Shown: piece after piece, positions 1-5,101 of the stretch
Layout of the letters: each line of letters begins with the position of its first letter
Numbering within the stretch: position 1 is the first letter of the stretch
From: Spirochaetaceae bacterium
GTDB lineage: Bacteria; Spirochaetota; Spirochaetia; Treponematales; Breznakiellaceae
Reading direction: 5' to 3'
Assembly (NCBI GenBank): GCA_031267475.1
Contig: JAIRZA010000033.1
Span: 1-5,606 of the forward strand
DNA: 5,606 bases
Position numbers and translations under genes: made by a program
Notes under the pieces: model-generated
What the model was told of the DNA's origin: nothing
The model's database searches: none
Seen by the model: only the letters and a program-made list of their open reading frames with translations

Positions 1-32
1 AATCCCAAAGCCACAATTTTTGATAGCTTCAT
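1..32 (-). CDS. 5' end of an unidentified gene (first 10 codons), probably exported
   Basis: A reading frame starts at the ATG at 32-30 and runs off the left edge. The visible residues are MKLSKIVALG. A short basic start followed by hydrophobic residues is what the beginning of a signal peptide or lipoprotein leader looks like, but ten residues cannot settle this. The start is well supported: a strong Shine-Dalgarno GGAGG lies at 45-41 with 8 bases of spacing, and a good sigma-70 promoter sits just upstream (68-97), giving a leader of about 30 bases. The product cannot be named from this fragment. It has its own promoter and is separated from the lipoprotein gene on its right by a strong hairpin, so it appears to be a separate transcription unit. 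Confidence 0.72.
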   Translation of the reverse strand, partial: MKLSKIVALG

Positions 33-67
33 TCTTCTCTCCTCCAATGTGATTGAAAATTTTCTAA

Positions 68-97
68 ATTATAATACGCTCTGTTATTATTTGTCAA
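68..97 (-). promoter_or_regulatory. sigma-70 promoter for the gene at 1-32
   Basis: On the minus strand there is a perfect -35 box TTGACA (97-92), an 18-base spacer and a perfect -10 box TATAAT (73-68). Transcription would start near position 61 and give a leader of about 30 bases that contains the GGAGG ribosome binding site of the partial gene at 1-32. Confidence 0.82.
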
Positions 98-109
98 AGA
101 ATTTATTTA

Positions 110-128
110 CCGCTTTACAAAAAAGCGG
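110..128. other. small hairpin between two minus-strand genes
   Basis: CCGCTTT (110-116) and AAAGCGG (122-128) form a 7-base perfect stem with a 5-base loop. It lies just upstream of the promoter at 68-97 and downstream of the stronger hairpin at 214-254. It could be a weak second terminator, but there is no clear U-run after it on the minus strand. Confidence 0.3.
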
Positions 129-213
129 CCGAAGTGTCGTCTTTACCGTGGAAGGTGGTAATGTCCAGAAAATTTCGCCCGTCATCTAGGGGTATTACAT
201 CCGGGGATGCCGA

Positions 214-254
214 CGCGGAAGGCTTAACACACAGGGTGTGTTAAGCCTTTCGCG
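214..254 (-). terminator. strong hairpin after the lipoprotein gene, probable terminator
   Basis: Arms 219-232 and 236-249 are a perfect 14-base inverted repeat with a 3-base loop. The stem extends outward through 214-218 and 250-254 with one G.T wobble, about 19 pairs in all. It begins only six bases beyond the TAG stop of the lipoprotein reading frame (260-262), the usual place for a terminator. On the minus strand the hairpin has no clear U-run after it. A TTTT follows on the plus strand, so it would score better as a terminator for plus-strand transcripts, or it may work in both directions or protect the 3' end of the mRNA. Confidence 0.6.
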
Positions 255-259
255 TTTTA

Positions 260-2509
260 CTAATTCTCTATGTATATGTACGGGAAGCGGACGATTACGA
301 TACCGCTTGCGCCGCTGCCGCCGGCAGTGCCACTCCCCCCGCCGCCTTGTCCGCCGCCGCCGGGAATAGTCGCGCTGCTACCGTTACCATTGATAGCCCC
401 GCTGTTTCCGCCGGGCGCGTATTCTATGTTGTCAATATCGGGAAAGGCACGACCGTTTCCGCCAGATACCACACCTATTATTTCGTTTATCGCATCTAGC
501 GAAGGATTACCAGAAGGCGGAATAGTTGACATACCGTTGTTTCCAGCGCCGCCGCCGCCGCCGCCCCTGTTGCCGCTTGATGAATCGCCGCCCCGATAGC
601 CGTATGCGGTGTAACCGGTATAGGTTGTTTGCGCCGGCGCGCCGCCGCCAAATGTTGTAGTTCCACTCCCCGCGCCTGCTCCGCCTCCGGATCCGCCGCT
701 TATGCCGTGGCCGTCCGAAGTACCGTTGCCTCTTCCTCCCGCCCCTCCTCCAGTTGCGGTTACATTGCCAAACTTTGAATCCTTGCCCGATGCGCCATTG
801 CCCCAGGCGCCGCCTCCATTTCCGCCTGCGCCTACTATCACTTTGATAGTGCTTCCACCGGTCAATGTTACATAATTGCCATACTGAACGCCGCCGCCGC
901 CCCCGCCGCCGCCGTTATCGTTGCCGCCTCCTCCGCCGCCCCCGCCGCCGCCGGCTACAATCAAAACTTTTCCGGCGGGAGAGTATCCCGGAATTGTCAT
1001 TGGGAAGTATCCCGAATTCATCGTAAGGGCGTTTTCTCCAGATACCGTGAATTTGTGGATTTCGTCAAAGCCGTATAGGGTGCTTACATATTCAACTTCA
1101 CCGCCGGAAGCCGCCGCCGGAATTGTTGCGGCATTGTGGGCAATCCATTGAACGTAAAAGCTATTCGCCGCGATTGTTTCATTTCCGTTCGCAAGTTTGC
1201 TTCCGCCGGAACGCGCCGTATACCAGCCTTTGGCGGCATAACCTGCTCGCATGGGCGTTTCCGGCGGCGCAACGCTTGAACCGTAGCTTACTTCCACAGT
1301 CGAAACAACCGTGTTGTCATTGTTGCCGGTGTTCATATAAAAAGTTACCATGTATGACTTTCCAAGCCAATGCGCGTAAACCGTCCGCGTCTCCGCAATG
1401 GTCGCCGAAGGCGTGTACCGCCCGCCCTCCGCAGTATACCAGCCTGCGAATGTGTAACGCGGGTGTTCGGGATCGGCAGGCGGCGTAAGCGGCGTTTCGC
1501 AGTCGCCGGGTATCGCTACAGTAGGGGGTTCATTCTGAGAATCGGGGTCGTTTGCCGGATAGTTGTAATTAAAGCTCAGGGTATGTTCAATAGGCCGCCA
1601 ATGGGCGTACAGCGTTTTTTCCATTGTTATGGGTTCGGCGGGGTCAAACTTCACGCCGCCGGAGGCGCTGTCGTACCAGCCTTCAAGACTATAGTTGTAC
1701 CGCTCGATGTTCGCGTCTGCTTCCAACAGCCCATCCTGCATAGTCAACACATCGCCCTCGCCGTTCATATTGACTACAGGCACGACTATTTTACGATATA
1801 CACCTTCGTTTTTTGCGTCGTTGTAGTTGTACATCAGTGTTATTTCATGCGCTAGTCCCTTGTCGTCGGGGTTGTCGGAATAGCACACGTTTATTATATA
1901 ATCCTGTTTGTATTCATCGCCGTCCAAAGCAAGGCTTACAGTTATAGTCTTTTTTTGATACCGCGCCCCGTCAACGTAAAACTTGGTTCCTGCGTCTCCG
2001 CTTAACTTCGCCAGCGGGTTGACGGGAGACGCTATTATGACGACATCATGCTCTATCAGAGTAACCGCGTGCGGCGCCGTTTTACTTACGTCCAGCGACT
2101 TGGAGTAATTCGTATAAAGCCCATTTTCAACACCCCTTATCATTAATTCGGCGAGCGAAAGATCGGGGGCGCGTTTCACTATCAAAGCGTAGCTTTTCCC
2201 GGCGCTGCCGTCGCTGGAACTGACAGTGATTCCAAAGCGGTTTTCTCCCTCGTTTAGCTGTATGTCTTCCAAAAGCTCACTTTCACCGTCAAGTTTTGGA
2301 ATGGCTTGTATGTCATTGGGTTTAGCTAAAATCTGAATTATTTTCGCTTGATTTGGCACTGTTACAGTATATTCGGTCTGTTCGGCGACTATCTCGCTTT
2401 GCGACAGTTCGCTTCCGCCGGAATAAATGATTATGGAGGAAAGGGTTGCGTCGTTTGAGCCTGCAAACTCTCCGTATTCAGCGCTTAAATTTACATCCGT
2501 GCCGGGCAT
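260..2509 (-). CDS. main, out-of-frame part of a phase-variable surface lipoprotein (cadherin-like, InlB repeats, Gly-rich C-terminus)
   Basis: This 749-residue frame has no signal peptide of its own. It is best read as the body of the lipoprotein whose start is at 2903, separated from it by a +1 frame error at a 15-G tract. Residue numbers here count from the ATG at 2509. Residues 1-15 (MPGTDVNLSAEYGEF) complete the divergent InlB-type domain begun in the upstream frame. About 20-113 and 116-210 look like two cadherin-like beta-sandwich domains. Three InlB/Listeria-Bacteroides repeats follow (about 222-456), each with a GWY motif (277, 356, 428) and ending in YAHW or YVQW. About 460-749 is a glycine-rich domain with two long Gly runs (519-540) and a C-terminal GASGIVIVRFP motif, typical of Gly-rich surface or tail-fibre-like domains. 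The expected role is an outer-surface, possibly adhesive protein; no ligand can be inferred. Restart at 2509 would give a non-exported protein. With 14 or 17 G the joined protein would have about 880 or 881 residues. Confidence 0.85.
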   Translation of the reverse strand: MPGTDVNLSAEYGEFAGSNDATLSSIIIYSGGSELSQSEIVAEQTEYTVTVPNQAKIIQILAKPNDIQAIPKLDGESELLEDIQLNEGENRFGITVSSSDGSAGKSYALIVKRAPDLSLAELMIRGVENGLYTNYSKSLDVSKTAPHAVTLIEHDVVIIASPVNPLAKLSGDAGTKFYVDGARYQKKTITVSLALDGDEYKQDYIINVCYSDNPDDKGLAHEITLMYNYNDAKNEGVYRKIVVPVVNMNGEGDVLTMQDGLLEADANIERYNYSLEGWYDSASGGVKFDPAEPITMEKTLYAHWRPIEHTLSFNYNYPANDPDSQNEPPTVAIPGDCETPLTPPADPEHPRYTFAGWYTAEGGRYTPSATIAETRTVYAHWLGKSYMVTFYMNTGNNDNTVVSTVEVSYGSSVAPPETPMRAGYAAKGWYTARSGGSKLANGNETIAANSFYVQWIAHNAATIPAAASGGEVEYVSTLYGFDEIHKFTVSGENALTMNSGYFPMTIPGYSPAGKVLIVAGGGGGGGGGGNDNGGGGGGGGVQYGNYVTLTGGSTIKVIVGAGGNGGGAWGNGASGKDSKFGNVTATGGGAGGRGNGTSDGHGISGGSGGGAGAGSGTTTFGGGAPAQTTYTGYTAYGYRGGDSSSGNRGGGGGGAGNNGMSTIPPSGNPSLDAINEIIGVVSGGNGRAFPDIDNIEYAPGGNSGAINGNGSSATIPGGGGQGGGGSGTAGGSGASGIVIVRFPYIYIEN
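546..567 (-). repeat. GGC/GGN triplet run in the Gly-rich domain
   Basis: A run of GCC triplets on the plus strand (GGC/GGN glycine codons on the coding strand) encodes six consecutive glycines near residues 649-654 of the downstream frame. Its triplet nature means length changes would stay in frame and only alter glycine number. Confidence 0.5.
889..953 (-). repeat. two polyglycine triplet runs in the Gly-rich domain
   Basis: Two near-perfect runs of glycine codons, separated by a short Asn-Asp-Asn segment, encode the Gly stretches at residues 519-540 of the downstream frame. Most codons are GGC or GGG/GGA in tandem, so the segment is prone to in-frame expansion or contraction, unlike the mono-G tract at 2523-2537 which changes frame. 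Confidence 0.55.
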
Positions 2510-2903
2510 GGAGAACTTCCATCCCCCCCCCCCCCCCGGAATTTTTTATTATGTTTAGCGTTTTTTGTCCGTTGTTATATGTGCCTGTAAGGGCGGTAAT
2601 TATGTATGGTTGGATGTTTTCGTCTGTTTGAGCGATTTCTTCGACTGTTTCTGGTGTTTCCGGCGGAAGGTATTTAACGCTTACCGCCGCCCCCGCTCTT
2701 GCAGGATTGGGGCTTACGGACAGACTGCCTTTACTGTTTGCTTCCGGCAGTATTACGTTGTACTGCCGTACAGAATGGTCAACAGGATACAGCGAGCTGT
2801 AATCAATATCATCAGTATCCGCGTCTGTTTCGCAGCTTGTGAACGCTAAAGCGCAAATTATGGCGGCGGCCGCAAGCAGTGATATGTTTTTAATTTTTCC
2901 CAT
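2478..2903 (-). CDS. N-terminal part of the surface lipoprotein, truncated by a G-tract frameshift
   Basis: The frame gives 141 residues. The start at 2903 has a GGAGGA ribosome binding site (2912-2907) and a promoter at 2961-2989. Residues 1-23 are a lipoprotein signal peptide: basic MGKIK, a hydrophobic AAAAIICALA core, and a relaxed FTS-C lipobox, with Cys24 the predicted lipidated residue. The region after it is acidic and Asp-rich. From about 48 the sequence matches the pattern of a divergent InlB-type repeat (YNV..., SVSPNPARAGAAVSV...), but the closing FxMPxxDVxxSAEF part is missing. It appears in another frame after the G tract, giving W-K-F-S-M-P-G-T-D-V. In the frame as read, residues 123-127 are Gly, followed by 14 unrelated residues (from MEVLH) and a stop. 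One G fewer, or two more, joins this to the frame at 260-2509. As read, the cell would make only a short lipopeptide, so the gene is OFF or mis-sequenced. Confidence 0.87.
   Translation of the reverse strand: MGKIKNISLLAAAAIICALAFTSCETDADTDDIDYSSLYPVDHSVRQYNVILPEANSKGSLSVSPNPARAGAAVSVKYLPPETPETVEEIAQTDENIQPYIITALTGTYNNGQKTLNIIKNSGGGGGMEVLHARHGCKFKR
2523..2537 (-). repeat. 15-base G tract (coding strand) inside the lipoprotein gene, a putative phase-variation switch
   Basis: Fifteen C on the plus strand (G on the coding strand) lie at codons 123-127 of the lipoprotein. This length is prone to slipped-strand mispairing. At 15 the frame is closed after 14 codons; at 14 or 17 it opens into the 749-residue downstream frame; at 16 it uses the third frame. 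The position, inside a domain and after the export signal, is typical of in-gene contingency tracts. Confidence 0.9.
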
Positions 2904-2922
2904 AAATCCTCCGAATTTCCGG

Positions 2923-2949
2923 TGTTTAACCAGCAGATTGTTTAACCAG
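2923..2949. repeat. 11-base direct repeat in the leader of the lipoprotein gene
   Basis: TGTTTAACCAG occurs at 2923-2933 and again at 2939-2949 (CTGGTTAAACA on the minus strand), a 16-base period, between the predicted transcription start (about 2954) and the ribosome binding site. Two spaced copies just after a promoter could be an operator or an mRNA-binding site. No regulator is visible in the window. Confidence 0.5.
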
Positions 2950-2960
2950 TAAATACGAGT

Positions 2961-2989
2961 AGTCTAGCATTTTTCTGTAAAAAAAACAA
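2961..2989 (-). promoter_or_regulatory. probable promoter of the lipoprotein gene (extended -10)
   Basis: On the minus strand there is a -35-like TTGTTT (2989-2984), a 17-base spacer and a -10 TAGACT (2966-2961) preceded by TGC, giving an extended -10 motif. The spacer includes a short T run. Transcription would begin near 2954, leaving a leader of about 50 bases with the repeated 11-base element and the GGAGGA site. Confidence 0.6.
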
Positions 2990-3003
2990 GTATCATGTTC
3001 GAA

Positions 3004-3038
3004 GAAAACCGCCCGCCTGTTACAGCAAAGCGGTTTTC
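3004..3038 (-). terminator. terminator overlapping the stop codon of the outer-membrane protein gene
   Basis: GAAAACCGC (3004-3012) and GCGGTTTTC (3030-3038) are a perfect 9-base inverted repeat with a 17-base loop that can itself pair through CTGT/ACAG. On the minus strand the descending arm ends in TTTTCTT, as expected for an intrinsic terminator. The TGA stop of the gene at 3037-3615 lies at its edge. It separates that gene from the lipoprotein promoter immediately downstream. Confidence 0.68.
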
Positions 3039-3615
3039 AATGTAGTGCAAAATCTCTTCTCACCGCGAGTTTCACCGCAGGACCGTGGCCGAGCCGCGTG
3101 GTCGCATCGGCGCCCATTGATTCGTACAAATCTTTGACATCGTTCTCATACTTATTTGCCAGCCTTATGCCGTACAAGGCCTCGAAACGCAGATACAGTT
3201 TTTCCGCAACGGCAAAATCCAGCCCGCCCCCAAGCTTGAACCACAATGCGCTAAAATCGCCGGGGCCGCCATCACCATAATACCTCCAATAGTTCCCGTC
3301 TTTGTCTTTTGCGGAAGTTACTATCTGGTAATCTATGCCCAGCAGCGGAAAAACCAACAGTTTGCTGTCTATCAAGAACGGGTACTTCACAAGGATCCCG
3401 ATATTCCGGCTCATAATTGACCAGTCCATATCCTGAGAATATATTTCAGAAGACATTTTCATTTTTCCGCCGCCGCCTACCTTAATATCGACCCCGCCGC
3501 CAAAATCGCCGCCGATAAAACCGCCGGCGCCAACACTGATACCAAACTCCTGCGCAAAAATTCCGCCTGCGGCCAAGGCCGCGATAACTAATATTGTTAA
3601 ACATTTTTTTGCCAT
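3037..3615 (-). CDS. small exported outer-membrane beta-barrel-like protein
   Basis: The protein has 192 residues. A signal peptide is clear: MAKK, a hydrophobic core to about residue 19 and IFAQE, with cleavage near 21-22. The mature protein begins with a Gly-rich repeat-like stretch (GISVGAGGFIGGDFGGGVDIKVGGGG, about 25-50). Alternating polar and hydrophobic segments follow, plausible as beta strands: 72-79, 85-100, 122-137, 139-151 and 178-190. Glycine and aromatic residues are frequent. This is the usual appearance of small spirochaete outer-membrane barrels, but there is no named family I can assign, and the C-terminal residues FALH are not a textbook barrel end signal. The start is supported by AGGAA (3625-3621) five bases upstream. 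No strong promoter lies immediately upstream. Transcription may come from the -10-like TATAAT at 3757-3752 or from the better promoter at 3999-4030, whose transcript would pass through the C tract at 3824-3837. A terminator overlaps the stop. Confidence 0.87.
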   Translation of the reverse strand: MAKKCLTILVIAALAAGGIFAQEFGISVGAGGFIGGDFGGGVDIKVGGGGKMKMSSEIYSQDMDWSIMSRNIGILVKYPFLIDSKLLVFPLLGIDYQIVTSAKDKDGNYWRYYGDGGPGDFSALWFKLGGGLDFAVAEKLYLRFEALYGIRLANKYENDVKDLYESMGADATTRLGHGPAVKLAVRRDFALH

Positions 3616-3669
3616 ATCATTTCCTATTGGCAGTAAAATTTATTCACTTTCACCTATCTCCGTTACGAC

Positions 3670-3732
3670 CCGTATGATAACGCTATGTCACGCATCACCT
3701 CTCTTGCGGCGACAGCCGCAACCGTTATACGG
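3670..3732. repeat. 63-base nested inverted repeat upstream of the outer-membrane protein gene
   Basis: Outer arms CCGTAT-GA-TAACG (3670-3682) and CGTTATACGG (3723-3732) pair over ten bases with a two-base bulge. An inner stem TTGCGGC/GCCGCAA (3704-3710 and 3715-3721) with a GACA loop sits toward one side. Length, TAAC/GTTA ends and off-centre asymmetry resemble a short integron attC site, but the end boxes fit the attC consensus only partly. It lies in the leader or promoter region of the gene at 3037-3615. Confidence 0.5.
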
Positions 3733-3793
3733 AGGTAATTTTATTCGAGCGATTATAGAAAGACGGAGATAAAACCTGTCTGTGAATGAGTTG

Positions 3794-3991
3794 TTAAAGA
3801 GCCAAAATAAGGCTTGTATATTCGGGGGGGGGGGGGGATAAAATAGCGATAAATACCAACGGACGGCGTTGGCGTTGTCCGAGGACTTGTTTAGCTTGCG
3901 CGGTGTTAAACAAACACGCTGTTAGAAAACCGCGCCATACTAGCATAAAGCGCTGGGCGCGACATTCAAGTTCATTATTTACAGCTTTCAT
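3794..3991 (-). CDS. doubtful 65-residue ORF downstream of a strong promoter, ending past a C tract
   Basis: The ATG at 3991 lies about where transcription from the promoter at 3999-4030 would start, so any product would come from a leaderless or nearly leaderless mRNA. Only an AGG directly precedes the ATG. The 65 residues include a short hydrophobic stretch (FMLVWRGFLTACLF) and an Arg-rich part (GQRQRRP). The 14-C tract then encodes prolines, and the frame ends nine residues later. The same frame is open further upstream to 4165, through the promoter, which argues that openness alone means little here. Changing the tract length would give tails of roughly 22 or 40 residues instead. I do not recognise the product; it may be noncoding leader. 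Confidence 0.22.
   Translation of the reverse strand: MKAVNNELECRAQRFMLVWRGFLTACLFNTAQAKQVLGQRQRRPLVFIAILSPPPPEYTSLILAL
3824..3837. repeat. 14-base G tract in the leader region of the outer-membrane protein gene
   Basis: Fourteen G on the plus strand (C in the direction of the neighbouring genes) lie between the near-consensus promoter at 3999-4030 and the gene starting at 3615. Long mono-G tracts vary in length during replication. Here a change would alter leader length or a short upstream frame, not the main protein. Confidence 0.85.
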
Positions 3992-3998
3992 CCTAGTC

Positions 3999-4030
3999 AT
4001 TATATACCGCAATAACGGTCGCTTTGTCAA
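3999..4030 (-). promoter_or_regulatory. near-consensus sigma-70 promoter facing the outer-membrane protein gene
   Basis: On the minus strand there is TTGACA (4030-4025) and an overlapping TATATAAT. This gives a -10 of TATATA (4006-4001) at an 18-base spacing, or TATAAT (4004-3999) at 20. Transcription would start near 3992-3994 and run left through the C tract and the nested repeat towards the gene at 3615, a leader of about 380 bases if it continues. Confidence 0.62.
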
Positions 4031-4096
4031 TAGAAAGCGAATCTTGTCAGCGGCTTTACTTTTAACGCTATATGCGGATTTTAGACCCACTTTTAG

Positions 4097-4145
4097 CGGC
4101 AACCGGGAGTTGCTGCGAGTACGGACACCGCCTATCCCGTTGCCG
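4097..4145. repeat. interrupted inverted repeat
   Basis: CGGCAAC-C-GGGA (4097-4108) pairs with TCCCGTTGCCG (4135-4145) over eleven bases with one bulged C, around a 26-base loop. It lies just upstream of the promoter at 3999-4030, between it and the palindromes that follow the dehydrogenase. Confidence 0.5.
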
Positions 4146-4194
4146 AAACCGCTTATGAATGACATTACTTGTTTTTCATTTTTAATTCCTAATC

Positions 4195-4229
4195 AACAAC
4201 CGCGCGGCAGAGCTGCGCGGTATGTTGTT
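4195..4229. repeat. GC-rich hairpin with AACAAC/GTTGTT ends
   Basis: ACCGCGCGGC (4199-4208) and GCTGCGCGGT (4212-4221) form a ten-pair stem with one G.T wobble and an AGA loop. AACA on the left and TGTT on the right extend it after a bulge. The stem core GGC-AGA-GC recurs in the palindrome at 4244-4308. The GTTGTT end echoes the GTTGTTTG at 5109-5102 on the other side of the dehydrogenase gene. Confidence 0.55.
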
Positions 4230-4243
4230 CTCATAAGGTATTG

Positions 4244-4308
4244 TATTCGGGTTTAATACCTCTATAATCGCGGCAGAGCCGCGGGGTATTAAACCCTCAA
4301 CACGAATA
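4244..4308. repeat. large palindrome covering the 3' end of the dehydrogenase gene
   Basis: GGGTTTAATACC (4249-4260) and GGTATTAAACCC (4285-4296) are a perfect 12-base inverted repeat. Inside is a 6-base stem CGCGGC/GCCGCG with an AGA loop (4269-4283). Outside, TATTCG (4244-4249) pairs with CGAATA (4303-4308). The right outer arm encodes Tyr252-Ser253 of the dehydrogenase, and its TGA stop lies between the arms. The hairpin could end transcription or protect mRNA, though it has no U-run. Its build suggests a dispersed palindromic repeat. Confidence 0.7.
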
Positions 4309-5061
4309 AAGTTTTACCGGGAACCTATTTGCGTTATTTTCAAAAACTTCTTTTTGCGGTTTCCCCGTCAGTTCAAAGGTTAAATTAGCAGTAAAATCAA
4401 AACCTATATCCGTTTTCCCATCATCTGAAAGTTCAGCAAAGACTGAATCACAAAATTCATTGAGCGGTACGCCATGCGGGACCGCGCCGCCAAGAGATGT
4501 TTGTACCGCTGGTGGGATAAGTTCTACAACCCGGCAATTAGTTTTAGATAATGAATATCTTAAATTCATTGTGTAACTATGCAAAGCCGCTTTACAGGCG
4601 CTATAAACTGGCGCGAAAGGTAAAGGAGTATATGCCATACCGGAAGTTACATTTACAATCAAACTATTTTTGTTTTTTCTGATTAATAGAGGAATTAATA
4701 AATGGTTCAAATGTATGGGCGCTGATAATAATATATCAATTTCAGATTGACGTTCCTGCCAATTTGTATTATCTATTGCCAAAGGAATTCTGCGTTGAAT
4801 GCCCGCATTATTTATTAATATATCCAAATCTGGAAAATCATTAATAATATGATTGGCTAATTCTTCCCGCCCGGTTTGATTTTTAAGGTCATTTTTGAAT
4901 ATATTCATTTTTGGAAAATCAGCTTTTATCTCTTTAAGCTTATTTTCCTTCCTTCCTGTAATCAGGACATTACTCCCTGCCAATAAAAAACGTTTTGCCA
5001 ATCCAAAGCCGATGCCGTCACTTCCGCCAGTAATAAGAACATATTTATTTTCAAATGTCAT
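4297..5061 (-). CDS. short-chain dehydrogenase/reductase, DltE-like
   Basis: The 254-residue protein is the normal length of a classical SDR, a cytoplasmic NAD(P)-dependent oxidoreductase with a Rossmann fold. Visible motifs are TGGSDGIG (11-18, cofactor binding), NNAG (84-87), catalytic Ser140 in VTSG, and YxxxK at Tyr153-Lys157. Overall layout, including GIQ after NNAG and the xAPxHL segment at 114-118, is closest to DltE-type SDRs; the substrate is not predictable. The fourth catalytic residue, an Asn usually found just before that segment, appears to be Leu111. The start has a good GGAAGG site (5072-5067) with five bases of spacing. No clear promoter is seen between this start and the attC-like palindrome 40 bases upstream, as expected for an integron cassette. 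The gene is visibly more AT-rich than the two surface-protein genes. Its last codons (FPVKLYSC) run into a palindromic repeat, so the natural C-terminus may have been replaced. Confidence 0.92.
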   Translation of the reverse strand: MTFENKYVLITGGSDGIGFGLAKRFLLAGSNVLITGRKENKLKEIKADFPKMNIFKNDLKNQTGREELANHIINDFPDLDILINNAGIQRRIPLAIDNTNWQERQSEIDILLSAPIHLNHLLIPLLIRKNKNSLIVNVTSGMAYTPLPFAPVYSACKAALHSYTMNLRYSLSKTNCRVVELIPPAVQTSLGGAVPHGVPLNEFCDSVFAELSDDGKTDIGFDFTANLTFELTGKPQKEVFENNANRFPVKLYSC

Positions 5062-5101
5062 TGATACCTTCCTTTTAATCCTTCTGGATTTTTACGGTTT
5101 T

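Larger units (their letters stand above)
3616..4296. other. long gene-poor region rich in hairpins, with a promoter and a G tract
   Basis: No confident protein gene lies in these 681 bases between the dehydrogenase and the outer-membrane protein. Reading right to left, they hold a 12-base palindrome next to the dehydrogenase stop (4244-4308), a GC-rich hairpin with AACAAC/GTTGTT ends (4195-4229), an interrupted stem (4097-4145), a near-consensus promoter (3999-4030), a 7-base stem GCGCGGT/ACCGCGC (3898-3904 and 3929-3935), a 14-base G tract (3824-3837), a lone TATAAT (3757-3752) and a nested inverted repeat (3670-3732). Open frames exist on both strands over 3794-4256. They overlap each other, match nothing I recognise and are probably not both real. 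The density of palindromes suggests repeated intergenic elements or recombination sites. Confidence 0.6.

Noticed and set aside
889..953. Possible CRISPR or tandem repeat array
   Set aside because: The repetition is only tandem glycine codons with no repeat-spacer pattern.
1084..1272. Minus-strand 62-codon frame inside the lipoprotein gene
   Set aside because: It is an alternate frame of the InlB repeat region with Arg-rich composition and no domain.
270..1855. Several Pro-rich or Arg-rich frames opposite the lipoprotein gene
   Set aside because: They are antisense shadows of the glycine codons and InlB repeats. They lack ribosome binding sites and protein-like composition.
2523..2537. Programmed ribosomal frameshift instead of phase variation
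   Set aside because: A long mono-G run is a poor programmed frameshift signal, with no stimulatory structure seen after it. DNA slippage or sequencing error is simpler.
3098..3280. Plus-strand 60-codon frame opposite the outer-membrane protein gene
   Set aside because: It lies wholly inside the well-supported minus-strand gene, with Ser/Pro-rich composition and no start signals.
3992..4165. Upstream extension of the minus-strand frame at 3794-3991
   Set aside because: The extension covers the near-consensus promoter and an inverted repeat, and the peptide resembles nothing I know. Only the part after the promoter was kept, at low confidence.
3903..4256. Plus-strand frame of 117 codons
   Set aside because: It runs across the promoter, both palindromes and the opposite-strand frame, has no ribosome binding site, and its last third is just the hairpin sequence translated. 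It is probably a chance frame.
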